Shown here: positions 1 to 6,963 of the stretch, piece after piece | Position numbering within the stretch: the first letter of the stretch is position 1 | Layout: each line of letters opens with the position of its first letter | Assembly (NCBI GenBank): GCA_016872225.1 | Contig: VHAW01000022.1 | Coordinates: 1 to 17,136, forward strand | Origin: Sphingomonadales bacterium | GTDB lineage: Bacteria; Bacteroidota; Bacteroidia; UBA7662 | Reading direction: 5' to 3' | DNA: 17,136 nucleotides | Made by a program: the position numbers and the translations under genes | The notes under the pieces: generated by a model | Told to the model about the DNA's origin: nothing | Databases searched by the model: none | What the model saw: the letters and a program-made list of their open reading frames with translations, nothing else

Positions 1-608
1 TTTTCCGAACCACCACGACTATTCTCCTTTGCAAAGGTCAAGTCAATGGCTTGATTAATTTCGGCTTTGGACACTTGCACTTGCTTGAACACCGTCCATC
101 GATCCAGGAAGCCAGAGGTTTGCATCAACAACCAAATGACAGGTTTAAAGAGATATTCTGAAATGTGTAGTGGCAAACTGAACCAACGGGCAACATTCAA
201 AGGGTTTCTTGAAGCATAAACTTTTGGAAACACCTCTCCCGCAAACACAATAATAGCTGTCACTCCGAAGGTTTGAAGCAAGGCGGGGAGCCAAGGCATT
301 CCATGAAAACTTAAAACCTTGAACAACAGATAATAAAATGAAAAAATTATTACTAGATTTACAACATTATTCCCAATAAGTATATTGGCCAAAAGACGTT
401 GGGGATTGGATAAATGCCGAAGGACTCTACGATCCGATGACAAACCCGACTTTCTTAATTGATTCAATTGGATTCGGTTCAGCGAAAAGTAAGCGGTCTC
501 CCCAGCCGAAAACATGGCAGAACATAACACAAAAAAAATGATAAACAAAGACCAGGTACCGATGCCCAAATCAGTGGCCAAAAAAAGTTCTTCCGGGGGG
601 TCGTCCAT
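1..608 (-). CDS. gldE: GldE-like CNNM/DUF21 membrane protein, C-terminal part beyond window
   Basis: The reading frame runs from an ATG at 608 down to base 1 without a stop, giving 202 residues; the rest lies outside. An in-frame stop at 633-635 fixes this ATG as the only start. The protein has a membrane segment at about residues 18-34, the DUF21 (CNNM) signature SAGETAYFSL at 34-43, further hydrophobic segments near 80-100 and 107-125, and a second conserved stretch GEVFPKVYASRNP at 124-136. CNNM-family proteins are metal-ion-transport-linked membrane proteins that usually continue into CBS and CorC/HlyC domains, which would be off the left edge. In Bacteroidota the ssb-adjacent member is GldE, required for or assisting gliding motility and stabilising lipoprotein GldD. 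The start lies 41 bases after the ssb stop, so it is probably cotranscribed with mutY and ssb. GldE is preferred over a generic hemolysin-like CBS protein because of this neighbourhood. Confidence 0.85.
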   Translation of the reverse strand, partial: MDDPPEELFLATDLGIGTWSLFIIFFVLCSAMFSAGETAYFSLNRIQLNQLRKSGLSSDRRVLRHLSNPQRLLANILIGNNVVNLVIIFSFYYLLFKVLSFHGMPWLPALLQTFGVTAIIVFAGEVFPKVYASRNPLNVARWFSLPLHISEYLFKPVIWLLMQTSGFLDRWTVFKQVQVSKAEINQAIDLTFAKENSRGGSE

Positions 609-649
609 GGTGTTGAGCGGTAGAAAAAAGACCTATTGGGTTATTAAGG

Positions 650-1096
650 TCAATAAGGCAGATCCGAAGAGTGTTCGGAAGGGGTAGCTGAAGGGGTAGC
701 TGAAGGGGTAGCTGAAGGGGTAGCTGAAGGGGTAGCTGAAGGGGTAGAGGCGGAACTTTGGGCCTCTGCTCGGGACAACAAGACCATTTGGTCACCGATA
801 ATCTCGGTGGTGTATCGAGTATGCCCGTCCTTGTCATCCCATTTCCGGGTGGAAAGCCTACCCTCGATATAAATCTGCCCCCCTTTACGGCAAAAGAGCT
901 CGGCAACATCCGCCAAGCCACGCCACAGGACAATATTATGCCATTCCGTCCTCGTCTGCTTGTTCCCGTCCCGGTCTTTGTAGGTTTCAGAGGTCGCTAA
1001 GGGAAAAGTTGCGATTTTGGCACCGTTATCCAATACTTTAACTTCCGGGTCCTTGCCAAGGTTGCCGATGAGCATGGCTTTGTTGAGTCCTCCCAT
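650..1096 (-). CDS. ssb: Single-stranded DNA-binding protein SSB
   Basis: This 148-residue protein binds single-stranded DNA during replication, recombination and repair. Residues 1-109 form the OB fold, recognised by NKAMLIGNLGKDPEVK near the start, TEWHNIVLWRGLADVAE in the middle and GGQIYIEGRLSTRKWDD. The rest is a disordered linker made mostly of perfect SATP repeats, encoded by a 12-bp tandem array, followed by a short acidic tail ending Asp-Leu-Pro-Tyr. The usual SSB tail ends Asp-Asp-Leu/Ile-Pro-Phe and docks partner proteins, so the final Tyr and single Asp are unusual. The ATG at 1096 gives the normal SSB N-terminus and lies inside the 3' end of mutY, in another frame, with a 59-bp overlap. 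Translation is probably coupled to mutY. No Shine-Dalgarno sequence is seen, as usual in Bacteroidota. Confidence 0.95.
   Translation of the reverse strand: MGGLNKAMLIGNLGKDPEVKVLDNGAKIATFPLATSETYKDRDGNKQTRTEWHNIVLWRGLADVAELFCRKGGQIYIEGRLSTRKWDDKDGHTRYTTEIIGDQMVLLSRAEAQSSASTPSATPSATPSATPSATPSATPSEHSSDLPY
679..747 (-). repeat. 12-bp tandem array inside ssb encoding SATP repeats
   Basis: On the plus strand the unit aaggggtagctg occurs five times in perfect head-to-tail order from 679 to 738, followed by a partial sixth copy, aaggggtag, at 739-747. Each unit is four codons, so the array encodes tandem Ser-Ala-Thr-Pro in the SSB linker. Copies are identical at the DNA level, including third codon positions, which points to recent expansion by slippage. 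Gain or loss of a unit keeps the frame and changes only linker length. Confidence 0.95.
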
Positions 1097-2120
1097 ATTT
1101 CAAAGTTAATTCTTGAGCATACATTTCCAAAGGTCTTGGCATAGGGAATTGTTTCAACTGATCCATCTTTACCCAAACGCCTTGAGAAAGTGCGGGTCGG
1201 CGATGGATGGCTCGGATTGTCAAATGAATCGTCAATGCCCTGTGGGAGAGAGCGTGCTTAAGGGTCTGAGAATCCTTCACCGATGCATCGAACTCGACAG
1301 ACCCTGCACCCAGTTCCTGCGAGGTCTCCACCCTGTAAAACTCGTACAAACCCGCCCAAATCCCATACTCAGGTCGTTTGAACAAGGCTACATACCCCTT
1401 GCATACCAAAACGATATAATTCAAGGTCTCTTTGATCACGACGCTCCGACGGGATTTCGCTGGTAATTCTTCTATTCGACCTTCTAGCCTAGCAATACAG
1501 CGATCCGACCAAAAACAGTCCACGCATCGAGGATTCTTGGGCGTGCAGAGGACCGCACCCATGTCCATCATGGCCTGGTTGTAATCACCAGGCCTGTTGG
1601 TCGAAAGCAAATCGGATGCCATCGTTTGAATCCATCGCATTCCCTCCGGCCGGTCACTAGACTCTGGTGCTCCGAATGCCCTTGACAGAACCCGAATCAC
1701 ATTCCCGTCCACCACCGCCACCGGAACTTCAAAGGCAATGGAAGCAATCGCGGCAGATGTGTACGCTCCTACCCCCGGTAAACGCCTCAAACCTGCTAGG
1801 TCACTAGGCCACTGACCCTGATCAACCACAATCTTGGCGGTTTGGTGCATCAAATGGGCTCTTCGGTAATAGCCCAATCCTTGCCATAACCGTAGGATAT
1901 GCTCCAATGGAGCCCCTGCCAAAGCCTCAATAGTTGGGTAGGCGGCTCGAAAACGAATGAAATAGGGGGTACCTTGCTCTACCCGGGTCTGCTGCAAGAG
2001 CACTTCTGAGAGCCAAATCAAATACGGGTCCTTGCTGCCCCGCCACGGCATTACCCGTCGATTAGCATCGTACCATGCCATCAATCTCCTAACCCATAAG
2101 GGATTGTGATTCTTTTGCAA
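1038..2120 (-). CDS. mutY: A/G-specific adenine DNA glycosylase MutY
   Basis: MutY removes adenine mispaired with 8-oxoguanine in base-excision repair. The 360-residue protein shows the catalytic Glu39 in SEVLLQQTRV, a helix-hairpin-helix at 114-121 (LPGVGAYT), catalytic Asp138 in VVDGNVIRV, and the four [4Fe-4S] cysteines C192, C199, C202 and C208. These cysteines and Asp138 have the same numbers as in E. coli MutY. The C-terminal part (about 230-340) is the NUDIX-like 8-oxoG recognition domain, with LSHRALTIHL matching the FSH loop region. The start is a TTG at 2120: no ATG precedes it before the stop at 2133-2135, and the next ATG (2081) would remove the first helix. The last 19 codons run through the start of ssb. 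It is the first gene of the mutY-ssb-gldE unit, divergent from the HU gene. Confidence 0.95.
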   Translation of the reverse strand: MQKNHNPLWVRRLMAWYDANRRVMPWRGSKDPYLIWLSEVLLQQTRVEQGTPYFIRFRAAYPTIEALAGAPLEHILRLWQGLGYYRRAHLMHQTAKIVVDQGQWPSDLAGLRRLPGVGAYTSAAIASIAFEVPVAVVDGNVIRVLSRAFGAPESSDRPEGMRWIQTMASDLLSTNRPGDYNQAMMDMGAVLCTPKNPRCVDCFWSDRCIARLEGRIEELPAKSRRSVVIKETLNYIVLVCKGYVALFKRPEYGIWAGLYEFYRVETSQELGAGSVEFDASVKDSQTLKHALSHRALTIHLTIRAIHRRPALSQGVWVKMDQLKQFPMPRPLEMYAQELTLKYGRTQQSHAHRQPWQGPGS

Positions 2121-2152
2121 AATAAAATAATTTTAACTACCCCCTACTTGGA

Positions 2153-2185
2153 TTGGCTAAACTTCAAGTTTATGACCTATATTTG
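2153..2185 (+). promoter_or_regulatory. Candidate Bacteroidota promoter for the HU operon
   Basis: TATATTTG at 2178-2185 is a perfect match to the Bacteroidota -7 consensus TAnnTTTG. A TTG at 2153-2155 lies 22 bases upstream, inside the 17-23 base range described for Flavobacterium promoters. Transcription would begin near 2192 and give an A/T-rich leader of roughly 100 bases before the HU start. On the other strand a weaker box, TAAACTTG (2172-2165), could serve mutY. The 171-bp region 2121-2291 holds no gene. Confidence 0.5.
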
Positions 2186-2291
2186 TGCTCTTTTTGCAAA
2201 AAAAACAAAGTGCATTCAACTCCAAAATAACCTCTCAATTCAACCAAGGAACCCTTTATTTCTTTTTTTTTAAAACCCTAAAACCAATATC

Positions 2292-2585
2292 ATGACCAAA
2301 GCTGATTTGATCCGCCAAATTGCCGATGAAACCGGAGTCGAAAGAGTCGACGTAGCCCAAAGTATGGAAGCCTTTATTGCCGTTGTAAAAAAATCCCTCA
2401 AAGGCGGACAAAGCATTTATATGCGCGGCTTTGGTAGCTTTATCGTTAAGAAAAGAGCCAAAAAATTAGCTCGCAACATTTCCCGCGGCACCACGGTTGA
2501 AATTCCTGAGCACTTTGTGCCCAGCTTCAAGCCTAGCAAACAATTCGTGGATTTGGTCCGCAAAGGCCCCAAAAAAGGTCGATAA
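2292..2585 (+). CDS. HU/IHF-family DNA-binding protein
   Basis: This is a 97-residue nucleoid-associated protein that binds and bends double-stranded DNA as a dimer. The N-terminal helical part begins MTKADLIRQIADETGV, typical of HU/IHF, followed by the conserved beta-arm region with RGFGSFIVKKRAKK at about 45-58 and ARNISRG. The HU/IHF proline position in the DNA-intercalating arm corresponds to the IPEHFVPSFKPSK segment at about 71-83. Length and sequence fit the Bacteroidota version often annotated as integration host factor or HU. The start is an ATG with an A-rich leader and no Shine-Dalgarno motif. The TPR gene follows three bases after the stop, so the two are cotranscribed. Placement between mutY and an RNase E/G gene is a recurring Bacteroidota arrangement, to my knowledge. 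Confidence 0.93.
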   Translation: MTKADLIRQIADETGVERVDVAQSMEAFIAVVKKSLKGGQSIYMRGFGSFIVKKRAKKLARNISRGTTVEIPEHFVPSFKPSKQFVDLVRKGPKKGR

Positions 2586-2588
2586 AAC

Positions 2589-3440
2589 ATGAATTCAAGG
2601 CCCCTGCTCCTGCTAACCCTCTGCCTTTTGTTGGGGACTACGCTGTGGGTTTGGGGTGAGCGCAGTACCCTTAAACCAAACGGGGAAAGCGACAGCACCG
2701 ATCAAAGCAATACCGCAGAGGTTCCTGTTGATACACGAGGGATCCTATCGTCCAAAATTCAGAGTCTGGAACAAGAGGATCGAAGCAAATTCCTCCAGGT
2801 TCAAGCCTCTTTGGATAGCCTTGCCGATCGTAAAGTTCAAGCCGCTGGCGTTTGGAAAAGTCTCTCCTCGTTTTGGCTTACTCGGGAAGATATGCTAGGT
2901 GCTGCCCTTTGCTTGGATTTGGCAAGCGAACTTCATCCAACTTCCGATGATTTTCGCGATGCCGGTCTTTATTATGGCTCAGCGGTTCATTCCCTCCAGG
3001 AAGGTGATTCGGCCATCGCGGCATTTTGCCGAAATAAAGCAACTGCACTGCTAGCTAAGGCTTTGGAGAACAAACCCGGTGATTTGGATCTTAAAGCAGA
3101 TTGGGCTCATGCCCTTGTTCAATCCAGCCCAGCACCGATGCAAGGCGTGCAAGCACTGATGGAAATCACACGCGTTGAGCCTAAACATCTCAAAGCCCAT
3201 ACGCACCTTGCCAAATTGGCTATAGAGAGCGGACAATTCCCCAAAGCGATTGCACGCTTCAAAAATCTCCTTGAATGGTATCCCGGCCTCGGATCAACAT
3301 ATCTTGGACTTGGAGAAGCCTATTTCCGCAACGGAAACAAAGACAGCGCCGTGATCTACCTCCAACAATACCGTGGTCTGGTTCAAGACCCCGAAACTCA
3401 ACAACAGATAGACAGCTATCTCCGTCAAATTAATCCTTAA
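2589..3440 (+). CDS. Membrane-anchored or exported TPR protein
   Basis: This 283-residue protein begins with a basic residue and a hydrophobic stretch at about 5-22 (LLLLTLCLLLGTTLWVW), which is a signal peptide or signal anchor; Cys12 is not in a convincing lipobox because Leu precedes it. The soluble part is helical. Tetratricopeptide-like repeats are clearest at about 200-270, where LKAHTHLAKLAIESGQFPKA and STYLGLGEAYFRNGNKDSAV show the usual Gly/Ala/Tyr spacing. A linker rich in Ser, Asp and Glu follows the anchor at about 30-45. TPR proteins act as scaffolds for protein complexes; the partner cannot be read from the sequence. It starts three bases after the HU gene and the next small gene begins 11 bases after its stop, so the three form one unit. 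Similar TPR proteins are common between the HU and rng genes in this phylum. The specific role is unknown. Confidence 0.8.
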   Translation: MNSRPLLLLTLCLLLGTTLWVWGERSTLKPNGESDSTDQSNTAEVPVDTRGILSSKIQSLEQEDRSKFLQVQASLDSLADRKVQAAGVWKSLSSFWLTREDMLGAALCLDLASELHPTSDDFRDAGLYYGSAVHSLQEGDSAIAAFCRNKATALLAKALENKPGDLDLKADWAHALVQSSPAPMQGVQALMEITRVEPKHLKAHTHLAKLAIESGQFPKAIARFKNLLEWYPGLGSTYLGLGEAYFRNGNKDSAVIYLQQYRGLVQDPETQQQIDSYLRQINP

Positions 3441-3451
3441 ACCAACCCCTT

Positions 3452-3541
3452 ATGCCTTGCGGTAAAAAAAGAAAACGCCATAAAATGGCTACCCACAAAC
3501 GCAAAAAGCGTTTGAGAAAGAATCGCCATAAGAAAAAATAA
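3452..3541 (+). CDS. 29-residue basic protein of the AURKAIP1/COX24 (mS38, bS22-like) type
   Basis: An ATG at 3452 opens 29 codons ending in TAA at 3539-3541. More than half of the residues are Lys or Arg. The stretch KRHKMATHKRKKRLRKNRHK is the pattern I know from tiny Bacteroidota proteins carrying the COX24_C domain, related to mitochondrial small-subunit protein mS38 and to mycobacterial bS22, both of which sit in the small ribosomal subunit. A ribosomal role is therefore inferred, not shown. The gene is 11 bases downstream of the TPR gene and in the same operon. The single Cys at position 3 and the intact basic core argue for a real gene in spite of its size. Gene finders with a length cut-off would miss it. 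Confidence 0.82.
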   Translation: MPCGKKRKRHKMATHKRKKRLRKNRHKKK

Positions 3542-3718
3542 TTCCGGCATAAACCCACGGCGGCTTTACCCCTATATCGGCATGAATAAAAGCCCATAGG
3601 GCCCATGGTATATCCATAAGCTTTGGGGCTTGGTGGACACTCTATACTGACCTAGAGGTTTCTTACCGAATTTTCCTAACAGTCCTGAACCTACGAATCA
3701 GGAACAAACCCTATTGTT
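3542..3718 (+). promoter_or_regulatory. Structured 177-bp leader upstream of the RNase E/G gene
   Basis: No gene was found here. A nested inverted repeat spans 3590-3631: the outer arms AAGCCC (3590-3595) and GGGCTT (3626-3631) enclose an inner hairpin ATGG-TATAT-CCAT (3605-3617). A second inverted repeat, TCCTGA (3683-3688) and TCAGGA (3698-3703) with a nine-base loop, lies just before the start codon. There is no T-tract after either, so neither looks like an intrinsic terminator. No clear TAnnTTTG box is present, so either the rng gene is read through from the HU operon or it has a promoter I cannot recognise. Confidence 0.4.
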
Positions 3719-5269
3719 TTGAGTAAATCACTCTTTGTCAGTCATTCCAGTCAAGGTTTTGTCTTTGCCATGACCGAAAATCGCCGTCTCATCGAGTACG
3801 GCGAAGAAACCAACGAGAAAGCGTTCCAAGTTGGCGATATCTATTGGGGAGAAATCCGAAAAATCAATCCCTCGTTAAATGCATGCTTCGTGGATGTAGG
3901 CGACGAGAAAGACGGTTTTTTGCACTACCTGGATTTAGGCGAACATTTTGGGACCCTACGCAAATACTTGGCCGAATTGAGTACAGGTAAGCGCAAGCCC
4001 GGGATGCTTCAACACTTTGACCGTGTCGAAATCCTTCCCAAAGATGGCCAAATAGGTAACTACCTACAGAAAGGCGACCGAATACCCGTGCAAATCACCA
4101 AGGAGCCGATCAATTCCAAGGGTCCCAGGGTCACGGCTTCCCTATCTCTGGCCGGAAGATTTTGTGTGGTGTTACCCATGGACAGCGGAGTGTCGGTTTC
4201 CCGCAAAATTACCGATGGCGAAGAAAAGAAAAGACTTAAGCAGATTGCATCTCAAAGTCTTCCACGAAATTTTGGGGTCATCATTCGGACAGCGGCCATC
4301 GGTGCTGGGGCAGAAGAAATCCAGAGCGACATTCGGGACTTGGTGGACAAATGGAAAGAAATTAGCCGAAAACTCGTTGCCGCCAAACCCAGGGATGTCA
4401 TTAGCAAAGAAATTACTCGGGTGACCGGCTTACTCAGAGATTTGTTAAGTGATCAGTTTGATCAAATCCAAGTGGACCACCCCGGAATGGCGGAACAACT
4501 CAAAGATTATATTCAAAGTATCGCCCCGACCAAAGTCAATTTGGTGCAGGTGTACAAAGGCAAAATAAACATGTTCGAGCATTATGGTCTTGACAAGCAA
4601 ATCAAAGGATCCTTTGGCACCACAGTCACGATGCCTGGCGGAATCTACCTTGTGATCGAACACACGGAAGCCCTGCATGTCATCGACGTCAACAGTGGAA
4701 ACCGTTCCAAGAAAGATACCGATCAACAGGAGCATGCCTTGCAAACCAACCTTGATGCCGCCGAGGAAATCACCAGGCAATTACGACTTCGGGATATGGG
4801 TGGCATCATTGTCATCGATTTCATTGACCTTCGCTCCTCAGAACAAAGGAAAATTCTCCTGGACAAGATGATCCAACTCATGTCCACCGACAGAGCCAAA
4901 CACCATATTCTCCCCATGTCCAAATTCGGACTGATGGAAATTACCCGTCAAAGGGTAAGACCTGCCGTTCAAATTTCGACGCAAGAACATTGCCCAATCT
5001 GTAACGGGACCGGCAAAATGGGACCAAGCCTCTTAATCACCGATCAAATGGAAAGTCGGTTGGATTACTTGCTACAAAAGAACGGGGAATCCAAAGTCAC
5101 GGTCTTGGCTCATCCGCATTTGGCGGCCTACTGCAAAGCAGGTTGGCCATCGCTTCAAATGAAATGGTGGTTGAAATACCGTCAATGGATTAGAATAAAA
5201 GCCGACAACCAGCGGCTCATGGGGGAATATCGCTTGCTCAACAGCAAAGGCGAAAACATTCCTCTGTAA
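3719..5269 (+). CDS. rng: Ribonuclease E/G family endoribonuclease
   Basis: This 516-residue enzyme cleaves single-stranded RNA in rRNA maturation and mRNA decay. An S1-type RNA-binding domain occupies about residues 38-125 (GDIYWGEIRKINPSLNACFV, VGDEKDGFLH). The catalytic DNase I-like core has the metal-binding aspartates D323 in VIDVNSG and D367 in IVIDFIDL, separated by the highly conserved TNLDAAEEITRQLRLRDMGG. The zinc-link motif CPICNGTG has C425 and C428. Length matches RNase G or the catalytic half of RNase E; there is no long degradosome-scaffold tail. The start is a TTG at 3719: the frame upstream has no ATG before the TGA at 3686-3688, and this start places the protein in register with family N-termini. 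The gene ends four bases from the convergent nadE stop. It could equally be annotated rne/rng; the family call is firm. Confidence 0.94.
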   Translation: MSKSLFVSHSSQGFVFAMTENRRLIEYGEETNEKAFQVGDIYWGEIRKINPSLNACFVDVGDEKDGFLHYLDLGEHFGTLRKYLAELSTGKRKPGMLQHFDRVEILPKDGQIGNYLQKGDRIPVQITKEPINSKGPRVTASLSLAGRFCVVLPMDSGVSVSRKITDGEEKKRLKQIASQSLPRNFGVIIRTAAIGAGAEEIQSDIRDLVDKWKEISRKLVAAKPRDVISKEITRVTGLLRDLLSDQFDQIQVDHPGMAEQLKDYIQSIAPTKVNLVQVYKGKINMFEHYGLDKQIKGSFGTTVTMPGGIYLVIEHTEALHVIDVNSGNRSKKDTDQQEHALQTNLDAAEEITRQLRLRDMGGIIVIDFIDLRSSEQRKILLDKMIQLMSTDRAKHHILPMSKFGLMEITRQRVRPAVQISTQEHCPICNGTGKMGPSLLITDQMESRLDYLLQKNGESKVTVLAHPHLAAYCKAGWPSLQMKWWLKYRQWIRIKADNQRLMGEYRLLNSKGENIPL

Positions 5270-5273
5270 GGAC

Positions 5274-6962
5274 TCAAACCAGGGACCTTCTCCACCCTCG
5301 GCCAAAGCTACGGGAGCTGACCCGTAAGACCGGCGGCATTTGATAGCGTTTGAATTCACTCCGCTTTAACATGCCCAACACGCGGCGCACAAGTTCAGGA
5401 TCATGGCCACTTCGTATCAGGCCCCCTTCATCTTGTCCTCCTTCAATGCAATCCATTAGCAGTGCATCCAATAAAGGGTACGGAGGAAGAGAGTCCGAGT
5501 CCAATTGCCCTGGTCTGAGTTCTGCGCTGGGAGCAGCCAGAAGAATGCTTACGGGGATCCAGTTTTTGAGGGAATTCCAGTAAGCTGCCAATGCATACAC
5601 TTGTGTTTTGTACAAATCTCCAATGACCGAAAGGCCACCACCCATATCCCCGTACAAAGTACTGTAACCCACAGCTGCTTCACTTTTATTACTGGAATTC
5701 AACCACATAGCCCCATACTGATTGGAATACGCCATCAGAAATAAGGCCCTAAGTCGTGGCTGAATATTTTCTTCCGTTAAAGCAGCAGACTGTTCATCCC
5801 ATTGAGCATTCAGTGTTCCTATAACGGCACGAAAGCTTTCCTCTATTGACAAAATTTGATAGGCAACGCCGTGCATACGGCATAGCTCCATACTATCCTC
5901 CACCGAACGCCCAGATGAATAGCCGGAGGGCATCAACAACGCTGTAATATTTTCCGCACCAAGCGCCATCACCGCCAAACAAAGAACCACAGCAGAATCA
6001 ACACCACCAGATAAGCCAATTACTACTTTTTTCCCGCCGGTCATGACAAGGTAATCCCGAATACCTAGGCACAAGGCCTCCGTGATTTCGCCAGGGTTAA
6101 ATCGGTGGCCTAGAACTACCTCTCCCTTCCATGGGTCTTGCCTATCGGTGTTTAGAGTGAACGTCGAAACCAAGGTGTTATTGGTCCAGATTATGGTATC
6201 GGCACATTGGTTTAGGTCGGTATCCCAGAGTGCGCAAGCAGGTACAAAATTGGGGCATACACCACGAACATCCTTTCCCGGTAAAGTCACCGAAGTCCCT
6301 CCGTCAAAAATAAGATCAGCTCGAGCACCAACTTGATTCACATACAAAACCGGAAGGTCCCATCGGTGAGCCGTCGTCTTCAAAACATGAGCGCGGCGTG
6401 AAACCCCTTGAATAGAATATGGTGATGCCGCCATATTCAAAATAAATTGAACGTCTTGTCCAAAGGCATCCAACGCCTTTTGGATGGGATCCATAGGATA
6501 TTTTAAATCAGCATCATGAGCCCAAAGATCCTCGCAGATACTAAGCAGAATTTTCATGCCACCAAATCGAAGTATGCTGCATTCTACGCCTGCTTGAAAA
6601 TACCGGGACTCATCAAAGACATCGTAATTCGGTAATAGCACTTTGCGCCCTGCCGCGGTCCATTGGTTATCACAAATCCAATACACCGCATTATAGACTG
6701 TTCCGTCTTCCCAACATGGTGCCCCCACAAGCGCAGGGATTCTCAGACGACTTGCCATGGACTCCAATGCTAATTTACATTTTTCACGCACTATGTCATC
6801 CCGTAACAAATCCATGGGCGGATAACCCACCAAACTCAACTCCGGGAAAACCACCATCGCTGCCCCTCTATCGGCCGCATTGGCAGCAACCTCCAGCATG
6901 GCCTCGGCATTGGATGTAACTTCCCCAATCCTAGGGGCGAATTGAACCAACCCAATGAGCAC
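5274..6962 (-). CDS. nadE: Glutamine-dependent NAD(+) synthetase
   Basis: This enzyme performs the last step of NAD synthesis, amidating nicotinic acid adenine dinucleotide with ATP and glutamine-derived ammonia. The 562 residues contain two domains. The N-terminal nitrilase-type glutaminase (about 1-260) has the Glu-Lys-Cys triad: E41 in FPELSLVGYPP, K107 before LPNYDVFDESRYF, and C143 in SICEDLW. The synthetase domain (about 285-562) has the ATP-binding loop SGGVDS at 318-323 and the conserved segments SSNKSEAAVGYSTLYGDMGG and APSAELRPGQLDSDSLPPY. The start is GTG at 6962, one base after the TGA of the upstream barrel gene, giving the expected family N-terminus. The two genes are therefore translationally coupled. 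Its neighbour gldB is also close to nadE in Flavobacterium johnsoniae, as far as I recall, which supports conserved gene order. Confidence 0.95.
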   Translation of the reverse strand: MLIGLVQFAPRIGEVTSNAEAMLEVAANAADRGAAMVVFPELSLVGYPPMDLLRDDIVREKCKLALESMASRLRIPALVGAPCWEDGTVYNAVYWICDNQWTAAGRKVLLPNYDVFDESRYFQAGVECSILRFGGMKILLSICEDLWAHDADLKYPMDPIQKALDAFGQDVQFILNMAASPYSIQGVSRRAHVLKTTAHRWDLPVLYVNQVGARADLIFDGGTSVTLPGKDVRGVCPNFVPACALWDTDLNQCADTIIWTNNTLVSTFTLNTDRQDPWKGEVVLGHRFNPGEITEALCLGIRDYLVMTGGKKVVIGLSGGVDSAVVLCLAVMALGAENITALLMPSGYSSGRSVEDSMELCRMHGVAYQILSIEESFRAVIGTLNAQWDEQSAALTEENIQPRLRALFLMAYSNQYGAMWLNSSNKSEAAVGYSTLYGDMGGGLSVIGDLYKTQVYALAAYWNSLKNWIPVSILLAAPSAELRPGQLDSDSLPPYPLLDALLMDCIEGGQDEGGLIRSGHDPELVRRVLGMLKRSEFKRYQMPPVLRVSSRSFGRGWRRSLV

Positions 6963-6963
6963 C

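Noticed and set aside
679..747. CRISPR array
   Set aside because: Units are contiguous with no spacers and keep an open reading frame in ssb.
571..933. 120-codon minus-strand frame across ssb and the gldE start
   Set aside because: Runs in another frame inside ssb; its Leu-Pro-rich part is the 12-bp repeat read out of frame, and no family is recognisable.
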